This document shows, piece after piece, positions 22,953 to 34,260 of a stretch of 64,000 nucleotides of DNA (within the stretch, counting starts at the first letter, position 1; every line of letters starts with the position of its first letter). Below the pieces are notes generated by a model, which did not search any database, was not told the DNA's origin, and worked only from the letters and a program-made list of their open reading frames with translations. The stretch covers positions 1,116,001 to 1,180,000 of the forward strand of contig JAFEVB010000015.1 in NCBI GenBank assembly GCA_032629725.1, read 5' to 3'. The DNA comes from Gremmenia infestans (lineage: Eukaryota; Ascomycota; Leotiomycetes; Helotiales; Hamatocanthoscyphaceae). The translations under genes were made by a program, and so were the position numbers.

Positions 22953-24050
22953 TTTTCCTTGTTTTCCTTTTTCTCTTTTCCCCCTTTAAGAGATATTTTT
23001 TTTTCTGTTTTTGGTTGCTTTTTATTACAAGAAGATGGATTTGTGAAATAAGTCTGGACTGGACTTTGATATATATAGAGTGTCAGCAGGAATTTATTTA
23101 TGGGGGCGGGCTTTAGTAGATTGCTTAATCTGTCTTGTCGCGGTACGGAGCACGGTACAGTATGGGTATCCGTGGGTTTGCGTCAGTCGCGGGGCCTTGG
23201 CACTGCCGTGACCGATGCAGCGTAGGCTGGGCTGGGTTGGCAGGCTGGCAGCCCCCTGAGTGAGATGAGATGAGGAAGCCTTTGGGGCTGAGTGTTTTGG
23301 TTGAAACCCTGGGCTAACGGGTATAGGCAAGGCTTGGCAGTCTGCTAATCTTGAATGGGCGTTGTGGTGATGATCGATTGAGATGGATGTGGGTCAAGTA
23401 GGAAGGATAAACACTCCTGAGATTGCTGTTTCTGTCACATCGCAACAGATTCTTTATAGTAAGCAGCTTGCAGCTACTTTTACGGAGTAGTTTGCAGATT
23501 TCAATGCTTCATATTCGCATCTGTGAGTTCTTTGCGAAATGATCGCAATGGTTATTGGTTATGTATGACCTTCTTTCTTTTACCTGTCTGGCAGGAATCA
23601 GGATTTGAAGCGACAGCGGGTCTCACGAAACACTAAAACACAACCCACCAAAATGCGCGGATCTTTTCTAAAAGTATATTGAAAGATTGTAAGCTGTTTG
23701 ATATTAAAGGAATACTTGGGGCATTGGGGTGGCAAGAAACTAGGGAGGTGCCGGATTTCTAACGCCAGGGAAGTTTACAGATTCGGTGCTGTTCATATGT
23801 TATCATGAATCAAGGATAAATCTTACACATGGTATTTCCTTTCAAGTCATTCTTCCGTCCTTTCACACTGTGTGCCGCGTGCTGTAACATGGCAGACGGT
23901 TGAAATAATGTTGAGTTCAAAGGTCACGCTTTTCTTGACAATTTGACTTGGTCTGCAGAAATCTTGAATACCTACGGTCTCAAAGATGTTGTCCACTTAG
24001 CCTCGGTCAATAATACTATACGATTCAAGTAGAGTTTCCCTAATTCCCAG
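22953..24050. other. Intergenic region, no gene seen
   Basis: Holds the leader of the small membrane-protein gene (poly-purine on its strand) and the downstream side of the GH114-like gene. No coding exon, RNA gene or repeat could be supported. Confidence 0.4.
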
Positions 24051-24899
24051 TTACGAAAAATCAATCTCTGTCGTGGCAGTCCGTCCATCACAAAACTCCA
24101 CCCAACCATCAAGATCCATCTTCTTCAACACGGTGCTGAAATCCACTGCACCCAGTGCAATACCAGTTTTAGCTCGGAGATGCTGGATGTTCTTAGACTT
24201 CATCTCTTCCGGATACTCGATATGGAAGACCGGCTTTCCAGCCTTGATAAAAACAGAAAATGGTTCCACTTCATCATATTGAACGCATTGCTCGTTGACT
24301 GAAAAGTCCACAAAGGGCAAGACGGCAGGAATGATATCGCCACCGTTCTTGAGACCAATTGATAAATTGAGCTCATGCGCTTTGGCAGCGAGGAACCGCA
24401 TAAAGTCAACCGAGTCTGCTTTGGAGAGCCCAAGACCATTCTTGTTATCCTATTAGTGGTCGTTAGATGCACATCAAGTTGAACCAAGGCAGTAACTGAC
24501 ATATCCATCGATATTATCAGGATCTATTCCATCAAACCCCTTTTGCGCAGCAAGTTCAATCCTTCTGCCCATGATGTTTCTTATATCTTGACTCCTAATA
24601 TCCACCCACTTCTCTTTCGGCCATCCATCCATCTTCTTCCCCAGATCGCTGGATTTGAAGTCTGCTGAATCTGGGCGATCTGGCTCGTATGATCCGGCAC
24701 TAAAATACGCTATCGCTCTCTTTCCTAACCTATGAATAGCTTCTATGGTGGATTTGGGATTCTCAAAGAGGTCGATGTCGAAAACTTGGACGTTTGGGGT
24801 TATCGTGAGTGATGTATTCCCTAGCTTGATGGGGGCTGAGAGGATGATTTGCCAAGTTGTGCCTACAGCTGGTTGCCACATTTCGTCGTGGGAAGCCAT
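24051..24899 (-). CDS. GH114-like endo-alpha-1,4-polygalactosaminidase family protein
   Basis: Two exons (24501-24899, 24051-24449; 50-nt intron) give 265 residues. Conserved blocks in order are WQPAVGTTWQI, the first strand VQVFDIDLF, AYFSAGSYEPDRPD, DGWPKEKWVDIRS, GFDGIDPDNIDGY, IGLKNGG, FSVNEQC and FHIEYPEE. These match the TIM-barrel glycoside hydrolase family 114, which cleaves alpha-1,4-linked galactosamine polymers; such polymers occur in fungal extracellular matrix (galactosaminogalactan). No signal peptide is visible at the chosen start, unusual for a family that normally acts outside the cell, so an upstream exon may be missing or the protein may be intracellular. Confidence 0.82.
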
Positions 24900-25476
24900 G
24901 AATGCTGGTGATGAGAGTCTCTGAAGCTGACGTTGACATGCTGCTTTGGGAGGAAGTAATGAGTTGAGTTGGGTGGGGAAGCAGCTGTGTCACTTAGCCT
25001 GTGTAACCAAGCCTCAGGCGGCAACTAGGCTAAAATCTCTAACTTATACCTTAGGTATTTATAGACAGTCACTCCCTTATTTGCTTCTGGAGGAGAAATA
25101 CTTTAGCAAATCCAGCGATTTATCAGCTGATCAATCAGGAATATTAGGTCATGGGCTCGGAACATCGAAGGCATAAGCTAGCATGCGGTTTATATGCAAC
25201 TTCGTATGTATTTTGAGTCCTCGACTCCTAAGTAAACTTTCATTAGCAAGAAAAATCCCGAATTTGGGTTACTATTTTTTAGTAGACCCGCACCACAAAT
25301 GCCTAATACTTTGCGTCTACCCACCAAAGGAAAGGTACACCTTAGTGACCGTCAACGCCCACTACCACAGTATGTGAATAAAATGGGAATAGGAACTATG
25401 GAGCTCCTTCAAGAAGATCCAACTGAACCAGACACAGAACAGCAAGACAAACCAGGAGCAAACATCCAACACCATC
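24900..25476. other. Intergenic region between divergent genes
   Basis: This is the shared upstream DNA of the GH114-like gene (minus) and the cysteine-rich secreted protein gene (plus). No further coding sequence is supported. The 577-base spacing would allow shared regulation of two gene products linked to the outside of the cell, but no common binding motif could be identified by eye. Confidence 0.35.
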
Positions 25477-26090
25477 ATGCATCTCTTAACAAAGCTTCTG
25501 GCACTTAGTATCGTTTCCGTCATTGCCTCCAGTGAAACCAACAATTCGATATTCGCTTGTCCGCAGACTTCCCGACTCGGAGTGAAGGTCTACGAAGCGT
25601 GCTGCCTTGGGATCAAATTTAAACCTCGCGTAGGAGCTTCTTGTATGTATTAATATACCTTGCTTTCTGTTTTTGCCCCCAGGTACTTATACTAACACAT
25701 TATCTCATCAAAAGGCCACAACGCTACCCGCCTACTCCCAGAGACTCCTAAGGCATCGGATCCTGTTCATTATACGTGTGAGGGAGATCCCAGCCACGGC
25801 TTGCCATCTTGTTGCATGCACCGATATTTGGTGGTGAGTACTGAATAACAAGTATTGTTTGGATATGTGAGCTTACATAACTTTTCTTTGCAGAAACCTT
25901 CCCCTGAGGACATCTGTTGGCACCATGACACCCAAAAGATTCACCGTAAGTTGTAGAAAGGATACCTTAGCATCGTAGCATTGGTCAGCAAGAATAAGCG
26001 TAAGGCTTTACAGAGGCAAAAGCCGATTTGAAATTCTTGTGCTGTAAACACGAACAACTCAGGCATGGCAGCAGCCCGTATCTTTATTGA
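25477..26090 (+). CDS. Small secreted cysteine-rich protein with hydrophobin-like Cys order
   Basis: Exons 25477-25642, 25715-25833, 25894-25945 and 26014-26090 give 137 residues. The last intron (donor GTAAGT, acceptor TACAG) is optional: without splicing the frame ends at TAG 25954-25956 with 113 residues. A cleavable signal peptide (about 1-18) is clear. The first eight cysteines follow the order C, CC, C, C, CC, C of hydrophobins, but spacings (13, 12, 19, 10, 13) do not fit class I or II, so this is a hydrophobin-like pattern and not a proven hydrophobin. The longer model adds a third CC pair (FLCCKHEQ). It could be a surface protein or a secreted effector candidate; the function is not known. 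Confidence 0.65.
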
Positions 26091-27554
26091 ATAGGAAGAT
26101 GTCTACCAAGTCTATTATTATGAGACGATATGGCTGGAACGCCATCTTTTCATAAGTGTTGACTCGGTTTAGAGGTAAATTCAGGGGAGGCTAGAGGACT
26201 CAATTGCGAGTGCGGGTGGCAAGACAAACAGTTTCCCAAACATTTAAATTACAACAGAACATATTATTAGGAGGGCTACTTTCACGAAGGATTGAGATTT
26301 TCCCTCCCAGCTCAAATATTCTACTCTCAAGTGTGCCACAGAATGGTTTATAGCCAACAAGTGGGGTACTAAAAGCTTACCTCCTAACCATCTTGTGAAT
26401 ATGATTAATATCTCCACATCTAGCTAGACTTTTCATTCGTACTTCATAACGTCATACTGTCTTGCGAAAAGGTTCTCCATCCTAAACAGCATCCCGCTTC
26501 AACCCATGTTTCTTGAATTTAGGCGAGCCGGAAAATAGGGGTACATGCTGCTTGCCCACGTTCAAATCTTTTAGCCAGACCCCTACGAGCATCCTAGACT
26601 CCAGGCCTCCTCCGGGGGCCATCGGGGAAACAGCTAAGAAGCAGCTAAAAGTAGTAATTAAAATGCTTATTTTTTCTTTTGTTTTACGCAACCTCAGGAG
26701 GCCGCCTTGGGACCCCTCCATTTTCTACTGCGACTTAGGAAACTTTATTTAGGAAACTTTATTTTTCAGGCAGAGGCCCCCACGGAACCTCTTTTCGCTG
26801 CACCGGGCTATACATAGCAACTAGTCCTACCTGGTACGACGTGCCGAAAAATCATGTAGAACTAGCGCCTACAATAGTCACATCAAGCAGAGACGACGGG
26901 CGAAGTGAAGGGGGGGGGACTTTTGTATTTGGCAAACACAGTTTCTAAGCTAGCGCTTCTTGATCCAGCTGATAAATACGGCAGAGACCCTTCTAGGATG
27001 CCTCTGTGTGAATGAGAGCGCGCTAGCTAAGAGCCCAGGTGAAGTGAGTTCGTTGGAGGAGCAAACATGTGGGCCAAATGGAAAAGAGGTGTTTCTCGAG
27101 GGGGAAGTGAATCGATTCGTGGAAGTCATAGGAAATGTGACAAGATTGGTATTCTTGGGTGAACATGTTGGCTAGCCTAGCCAAGAGATGGCGCTAAGCC
27201 TATTGCGGATATAAAACATTCCAGGTACTGTACCGCACCGACAAGATTTTGTTTGCACTTGTTATCGGTAGGTAAAATGAAGGCTTAACGAGACTCAGAG
27301 AGGTTGAATCTGGGAAAACAAGTATGATAACTTCAAGGGGGCAGCGAGAAAGAAAGAAGAAAGTAGTAGGTAGCAGTGAGAGTTTCAAGTACTATAGAGA
27401 TCAACAATAAACGACGAATGTGTAGAGATGCCACTCCATAAACATATGTGATTTAGTGACTTGAGATCTCTTCTAGTCAATACATACGCAAGTGATCAGC
27501 TCTTGAGCACTCGCCTCTATTCTACCCTCGCCCCCTTTGCTTTACGCACCGAGC
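26091..27554. other. Intergenic region with short tandem duplication
   Basis: No gene is supported. A perfect 15-nt direct duplication (TTTAGGAAACTTTAT-type unit) lies at about 26737-26766, and a G-homopolymer at about 26910. Open frames around 26480-26750 overlap on both strands with no motif; the block 26480-26940 may be old repeat DNA, but no element end was found. Confidence 0.35.
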
Positions 27555-29333
27555 TCACCCACAAACCAATCCCTCTTTCGGAATCTCGACTTTCTCCGAA
27601 CTCCCACTGTCCAATTTCTTGACCTCAATCTTCCCATTAGATACCCCATTCGACGTCCGCTGATGTTCCTCAGCCTCAAGCTTCGCCCGATCCTTTTTAC
27701 TTAATGTCAAACTGCCCTTCTTCAACGCCTCTACGGGCAGCGGACGCACATAAGCCTGCACAACCCACCATGGCCTCTTGCACCTCCTCGCAGCCTCAAC
27801 ACTACTCTCCTCCATCTCCTCCCCATCCTCTCCCTCCACCCCATTTGCCCTCAATCGTTCATCCCCCTCAAGTTCCGCCTCCCAACTCCGTCCCCCCGTC
27901 CCCTCATACTGTTTAAGTCCTTCAGCAACAGCTAGCTCAGTAAGCTGCAGCACATTTTCAAAAGCAGCGATGTCGCCGGCTCGCGATCGAGCGAGCGCAT
28001 CGCGCACGTTGTGGTGTTTTGCGACGAGGGGGCGCAGGAGGTGGAAGAGGTGGGGTTGCATGGCAAGGAGGTTTGGGTTGGATGTTTTCTCGCGCCTTTC
28101 TCCCTTTTTCTGTTTCTTAGCCGGCTTATCCCCATCCCCCTCAGCACCTCTTTTGTTATTGCCATTAATAGCAACATTGGCGTTTGTTTCGGCTTTTACC
28201 TCTGTCGCTAGTACCGGATCCGAAGGCAAGTATAGCGGTTTCCGTTCCGGCACGGGGACTTCCAAGACGTGGGTGTAGAGGATATCCATATACCTCCTTA
28301 CCACGGCATCCATTCTCCACCCATCCCCGTGCCCATTCCTACCCCTCCAATATTCACGGCCTTCTTCCCCGACTGGTGGCGGGGTAGCAAAAATAGCAGG
28401 ATCGTATAGATTCCCCTCGGCACTCATCACGCCATCAACGCCCGTCTCTTCTAAACATCGGTCCACATCCCCCTTTTGCAGTACATTCCCATTAGCGAAC
28501 AACACCGTATCCCTTGGCAACTGCTCCCTCAAGAATTTGATAACACCCCAATCAGCAAGTCCTGTCTTATGGCCCTTCATCTCCCTCGTGCGTCCATGCA
28601 CAGTAAGTATACTAGCCCCCGCCTGAACCACTTTCCGCGCGTAAGCCAACGTCTCTTCGCGCGTATCCAAGATCCGGATCTTCGCCGTAACAGGCACGGA
28701 GAGTTCAAGATGTAATTTATTGACCAGGGCAAAAATAAGGTCTTGATCCTCCTGCAAAAACGCTCCATATTTCCCTTTCCTCGCAATACCCTGCGGACAC
28801 CCTAAATTCAAATCCACAGCATCGCAATACGGCGCCACGTATCTCGCAGCTTCCAATAACTCCTCTGGATCATTAGCGCAAAATTGCACGAACAGGGGGC
28901 GGTCCAGAGACGGGTTCCCGTCTAGGTAGGGTGAGGAGGCGGATGATGGGGAGGGAGACGGTGGAAGTGAGGGGGATTCGAGTGGTTGTCGGAGGGGCTG
29001 GAAGTGGTTGTATCGGAATTTGGGGGTTTGCGCGAAGAGGCGCGCGTGGAGCATGGGCGTGTATGCTAAGAGGTCCTCAGGGGAGGAGGTAGGCATGAAG
29101 GACCGGGTTAGCATGCGCCAGGCCTATAAGTTGTATTAGCTGTGTACTTTTAACTTCAATGGGGATGGAGAGGGGGCAAGACGAACGAATTCCGATTGAT
29201 CAACCATAGGAGCGAGTATGAATTTTGGACTCCCAATACTTTCATAAAAACCTCGACCATGTAGCTTTCGCACCGAAGCAGGGACCCCATTGCTGTCTGC
29301 CGTCGAGGCAGCTTCTGAATGAGAGATCGTCAT
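27555..29333 (-). CDS. DUS1: tRNA-dihydrouridine synthase (DUS1 type)
   Basis: Exon 1 (29187-29333) and exon 2 (27555-29123) with a 63-nt intron give 571 residues. The FMN enzyme reduces uridine to dihydrouridine in the D-loop of cytosolic tRNAs (positions 16/17 for DUS1). The sequence shows the FMN-binding start (FILAPMVDQSEFAWR), the catalytic cysteine near residue 158 in DLNLGCPQGIA, the ITVHGRTR-type histidine block (ILTVHGRTREMKG) and the ANGN motif (VLFANGNV). A Ser/Pro-rich insert at about 98-115 and a long basic, charged C-terminal extension with a KKQKKGERR patch are typical of fungal versions. An upstream in-frame ATG at 29489 would add a possible targeting segment, but the start at 29333 is closer to the conserved core. 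Confidence 0.9.
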
Positions 29334-29828
29334 TATAGTACGAGTGGCTGGAGCGACTGTATACGGGGTACCAGCCCACAGCCTAAGGGTTTTCAAGAAC
29401 AGAGCCAGATTAAGAGCGAGTGAGTGAAGGTCTTTGTTGTGACTATTCGTAAATGAAGCTTGGAGGTGGATGGGCTCAATGAGGTTCAAGAAAATATTTT
29501 AGCGTGCCTCGGGCCACAAGGCTGTGCCAAGACAAGGCTGATTTCGAGAGTCTGGGCTTGACATGGCATGGATATCAATCTATTATGCCAGGCGCAGGCG
29601 ATTGGAATTTGATCAGCGGTCCCTTGCAGAAATAGAACTAGATCTACATACGCGGGGTTTCAAGCTGAGACTACGATAAATTAACTTAAATTAATTATTG
29701 ATGTATCTGTAACCCACGTACCCGCCAAACATGGGGGTGAAGATAAGTATTCTCTACTTTCTTGGTGGAGAAAATGAACAAAGTAAATACAACGGCAAAG
29801 ATAGGACTATATATTGTCCGGATAAAAG

Positions 29829-30427
29829 TTATTCACAAAGCAGTAAGGGTCCATCTTTTCTCAGCTCATGAAGAGTATCATTGATTACGCTGACTACCTC
29901 CTGTCTCCTAAGCTCCCCACAAACATGTAGACACGACGCTGAAGTACGGCACGATGCAATGTTAACAAGCGCCGTCGACTGATCCCAGGCGAAAGGAAAA
30001 CGAGAAGCATGAGATCTGACCAAATGCATTCCTCAGCCCCAGAATAATGACCCAAGAGACCACGAAGAAGATACAATCCAGTATTTAGAAACTTTTCGAA
30101 AAGGACGGGTTGCCCATCGTCATCTTTGCGAGCAAGGAAATCAGATTGCCATCCCAATAAGACAAGTCTGCTAGGCCCGTCCCCCAATTTCTGGAAAAGC
30201 CTTGCAGCAGTACATTCTCGCTTCTCGAGCCCATTGATTCTTATCCACCCATCGCTGTCTTCCCCGCTGTATGTTTCGTAAAAGAGATGGCCGACGCCAG
30301 TCTAATGAAAATATGAAGTGTTCAACCAAATCGCTCAGATGTGAAGTTACTCCTGTACACCATGTAATGCGGCCCTAATGAACGCCTTGGAAGTCTGTGT
30401 TTTTGCAAAGCTACTTTTGTAATATGC
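29829..30427 (-). pseudogene. Unrecognised gene fragment with a frame change
   Basis: Two coding-like exons (30359-30427 and from 30301 downstream, 57-nt intron) read through SGEDSDGWIRINGLEKRE and RLVLLGWQSDFLARKDDDG, peptides that look like genuine protein. Around 30020 the protein-like signal moves to another frame (FPFAWDQSTALVNIAS, then a charged helix) that ends in TAA at 29829. No splice sites reconcile the two frames, so a single indel is the simplest explanation. No start codon or upstream exon was found between here and the BNI4-like gene on the same strand. I do not recognise the family. It may be a truncated, non-functional copy. Confidence 0.35.
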
Positions 30428-30490
30428 CTGCTATGCGAGAGGATGATGTGTTTAATCGTGGGCCGAGTTACCGGCCATAATCGTGTGTCG

Positions 30491-33349
30491 TTAGAAAAAA
30501 TGTGTGTATATTTTTGAGTTCTCGTGAACTTCCATTTCCTAATTTATGTCAGCATTGATGATCAAGAGCGACAAGAAATGGGACATACCATCTTGAAGGT
30601 GTTGAGCTCTTCTTTGATTTGCTGAGCCAGCATTGGCGTTAATCGGTTGCAGGTAGCAATCTCACCTCGTCTATCGTATTCGCCGCTTGGCCATGTGTCA
30701 TGAAACTGGATACGGGGACTGAATGTAGCATTTCGTTTGCTGGCACCTTGAGGAGTATTGGGCACGCTCTTCGAATCACCACGGAACCGCAGTGCAGACA
30801 TGAAATAATCCTCTCCACCCAACGTCACCGAACCAGTTCGTCGGTGTCCTTGATTCTCGTCATTTGGTGTGCTCGGGGCGGATGAGTTTGGGGATTCGTT
30901 CACGTTCGGGATTTGGGGTAATTGGAAGTTAGGAGACTTCTGATCGAGGGGCCGAATAACAGGAGAGGAGTTGCCAGAGTCCGTGCCAGTGCCTATTTCA
31001 TTTGTCAGAAATGTCAGTGGATTTGCACTTGGTGACTGACGCTTTAGAATGCCTTTCTTCACTGCCGCTAGCACTTCAGCACGCTCCTTCTCACCTCCTA
31101 CAATGCTGGGGCGAGCCGCCGAGTCATTGGTTGAAGAGCTCCCCAAGCGATCAGGGATACCGGTACTGGTGACAGCATCAAGAGAGTTTCTCTCTAGTCT
31201 GGGAAATCCAGTGCCTCCTCCAACTTGATCGTGAGGGCTTGCGTTGATGTTGACCTTCTCTCTCTCCGCTTCGACTGTTACCATCGATACCTGAGCCTGA
31301 CTGACTTCTGGCAAAGCAGAGTCAGCCGCAGGAACACCGATTACAGATTTTGGTCTGAAGAGCCCAACAAGAGATCGTGTGGATTTTTTCATTCCCTTGC
31401 CCATCTTCCTTATCATAACGGAGGCTGATGACGCAGTCGAGGAAATGGAGAGGTTATCTGTCGAGCCGCTGAAGAACCTGCCTTGCCCAGAGTAAATTCC
31501 CGATCCGATACCGCCAGCCTCTTGCTGCTCCGCAATTCTAGCCTGCTCAGCATCTTGCTCATCTTGGTACTTGTCTTTTCGTAATTTCGCACGCTCCGCT
31601 GCATTCGCAGATGCTGCATTGTTGGCTGCGCTATTCTCTGCGGAGGCCCTGCGTAATTCCGCTGCACTACCAAACGAAAATGCTCTTCGTAATCGCGAAG
31701 TTTTGCTCTTTTTGCTATCCTTATCATTCAAGGCAGCCAATTGCTGCGCAGCAGGACTGCTGGCATTTGCACCATTCACGACCTGCGCATATGTTGGTTT
31801 GGCTGGTTGTTGCAGGGCCGCGTTAACCGCCGATGCAAATGAGTCCTTGGAAGCCGAGGGCTCGGGGCTCATGGTCATCGGCTTGGACAAAGGAGAAGAC
31901 TTGCCAATTCGTTTCCCGGCATCGGCTGACGAACCCCGAGGAGGAATGTTTACAAGTTTGGGGGTGTCATCTTTGGGAACATTGGCGGCGAGGTTCTTTG
32001 TTGGAGTAGAGGCAGAAGCGGAGGCGGGGTTCGCAGGCGCCATGGATACGTTGGATTCTCGCTTGTTGGCCTGAAATAGTTAGCACATTAACGAAATGAC
32101 CCCGAAATGCATTTTGATTGGTTTGGATGTGGGAGGGATAAATGCCAGAACGGCAGGTGTGACATTTCATCATGCGAGGCATAGTTGCGGTGAGAAATGG
32201 ACATGCACGTGTGAATAAGGAGAATAACAATATAAATAAACCACTTACCGAACTTGGTCGTGAATGCTGGCTGCTACGAGTAGAGTTGACACTCTCTGAG
32301 CTGCCGTTACGCCCCTGCGGGGATGCCGGTTGAATCGTGACAATAGGTGAGCTGCGTAAAGGATGCCCTTGCTGGTCAATCCTACCATCGGCACTGCTAA
32401 CTTGTCTTGATCCTTGCTGCAAGAATTCTGGCGAGGACCCCGTCGGACCTTGAGAAAATCCGCCTACATCAATTGTATGAATGCTCCTTCGGCGATACCT
32501 CTTGGCTTGGTCTGAACTGCTGATTCGGTGCAATTGCATATCATCCTCAGTGGTTCCGAGGGTTCCAGCTGGTTTTGAAAATTGTGGCATTTGCAGATCA
32601 AAAGAACTCATGCTTGTAACCGCCGGTTGTGTACTGCCTCCATAAAATTGCATAACATTCGGCATTGCTGAAGATGTGGCAGCTGGTGGGGTTTGGGAAG
32701 TTGATGGTGAACTAGTCGTAGCGGAGTCTGCCCGACGATTGTTTGGTCGACGGTACCGATCAGGAGTAGTCTTCACTGGGGACGCCGCACCAGGAGGGGC
32801 CAGGTTGCCGCTGGAAGATGTTATAACGGTTGACAGGGGTCGACCGGCCCCTGATGCAGTACGAGAGGTGCCAACGATGCTCGAATCATCCCTCGACCCG
32901 GACTTTTGACTCACTGTAGAGAGTTCAGAAGAACCGGAGGATGTTGTAGATACTGAAGCAGCAGCAGGATACCGAGATCTAGGAGGATTGTTGCTAGACT
33001 CGGGCTGCTGTACTGTTGGAATTATAGGGGCTGAAGAGGTCCGCTGCTGTGGTTGGAGATGAGGAGCACTCTGGGATCTCTGCCCCAGCACAGACAAACT
33101 AGGCGTGCTGGTGAAGGCATACGGTGCAATCGGCGCTACCGTTGTTTGCCCACGATAGTTTGACACCCCCATCCCGTTATTCAGTCCGTGGAAGCTATTT
33201 CGTTGCACGTGTGACGTATTCGTTGGGTATTGGTGGTGAGACTGGCTCGGCGAGGAATTCTGGAGTATACCGGAGGCAGAAGAAGGACGGGTCTGAAGCA
33301 TGGTAACGGTGCTGGACGATTGTGGGTATGATTGAACGAGAGCAGCCAT
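30491..33349 (-). CDS. BNI4-like scaffold protein for septum/bud-neck chitin synthesis
   Basis: Exons 32249-33349, 30589-32070 and 30491-30538 give 876 residues. Most of the protein is Ser/Pro/Gln-rich and disordered. The C terminus holds the conserved part: RIQF at 820-823, a good match to the PP1-docking RVxF motif, then YDRRGEIATCNRLTPMLAQQ and a last 15-residue exon ending EVHENSKIYTHFF. This ending is shared with yeast BNI4, which brings protein phosphatase Glc7 and chitin synthase III to the septin ring. Here it would act at septa or hyphal tips. The tiny final exon is required: reading through its 50-nt intron loses the conserved tail. Conservation outside the C terminus is low, so the name rests on that end. 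Confidence 0.75.
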
Positions 33350-34260
33350 GCTGTGGCGTGACAGAGTCTTCAGGATCGGAAAAGCCGAAGTTGCTTTTGA
33401 TTGTGAGACTTAGCACTTCATTCGTATTTGTGAAATGGTTGGTCGTGGGAGAGGCCGGAGGAAACGAGGAACCTGTAGTCAATGAATATCAGTCAACATG
33501 TTTTGAAAGTTGTTGCAAAGTGTTGCAGAAGCATGTTGATTTAACGAGTAGGAGGTTAAAGTTATAATCACAAGCGCGTTGTGTTGCTGGATGGGAGGTT
33601 GTGCCGGGTACCGGGGTTGGATTGGATTGAGTTGTCTGTCATCACGAACCTTCAATCAAAAGATCCCGAGGAGCAATTATTACGAAGATTGTAGAGAGGA
33701 ATTCAACGCGAATTAACGGGTCGACAAGGGAATTGAAGGGCGGACGCCGGCGGCCAGGAAGATAGGGTAGATGAGTTCTCGGTCGTTCGCCTCGCGTCTT
33801 TGTACAGACAGGCCAGAAACACACTTTTACCGTGTGCTCCGGATGCTTTTCCTGCTGCTGCAACAGTCTATCACAAGGCCACGATGAGCAAAGAAATGAA
33901 CAAGATAAGTGCGGCCAACCTCTATGGAGACAAGCTGTTCTCTGCGTGTGTGTATGGATTCGATTGGAGGCGTTTTCTGAGGAGAAGCGAAAGTCGTGGG
34001 GGAGGAATGAGGCGAGGCGAGGAATGTTCGTGATGTCGAAAGGAGATAGGATAGGGGCACAACGAAGGACAGGGGAAATAGAAGCAGAACAAGAAGCAGA
34101 AGCAGAAGCAGTTCGAAAGACAACACAAGAGAAGTCGAATTGGACGATGGGCCGAGCGGGTGTCCTCAACAATGGAAGAGAACGGGGAGGACGAATTATT
34201 GACAGAGAGAGTGCCTGGATGAGAAACGAGGACGGAAGATTGTAAGAATCCAAAGGAGTT
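33350..34260. other. Probable long 5' leader/promoter of the BNI4-like gene
   Basis: Overlapping open frames occur on both strands, including 203 codons on the minus strand (33642-34253), but composition is biased (Ser/Leu/Cys- or Arg/Glu-rich) from CT/GA-rich DNA and no motif appears. This is better explained as leader and promoter sequence than as a gene. Confidence 0.4.

Noticed and set aside
26482..26752. Overlapping 79-codon frames on both strands
   Set aside because: Mirror frames of identical length on opposite strands usually mean chance; no homology recognised.
33642..34253. 203-codon minus-strand frame upstream of the BNI4-like gene
   Set aside because: Overlaps equally long frames on the plus strand in CT/GA-biased DNA; no domain, likely leader sequence.
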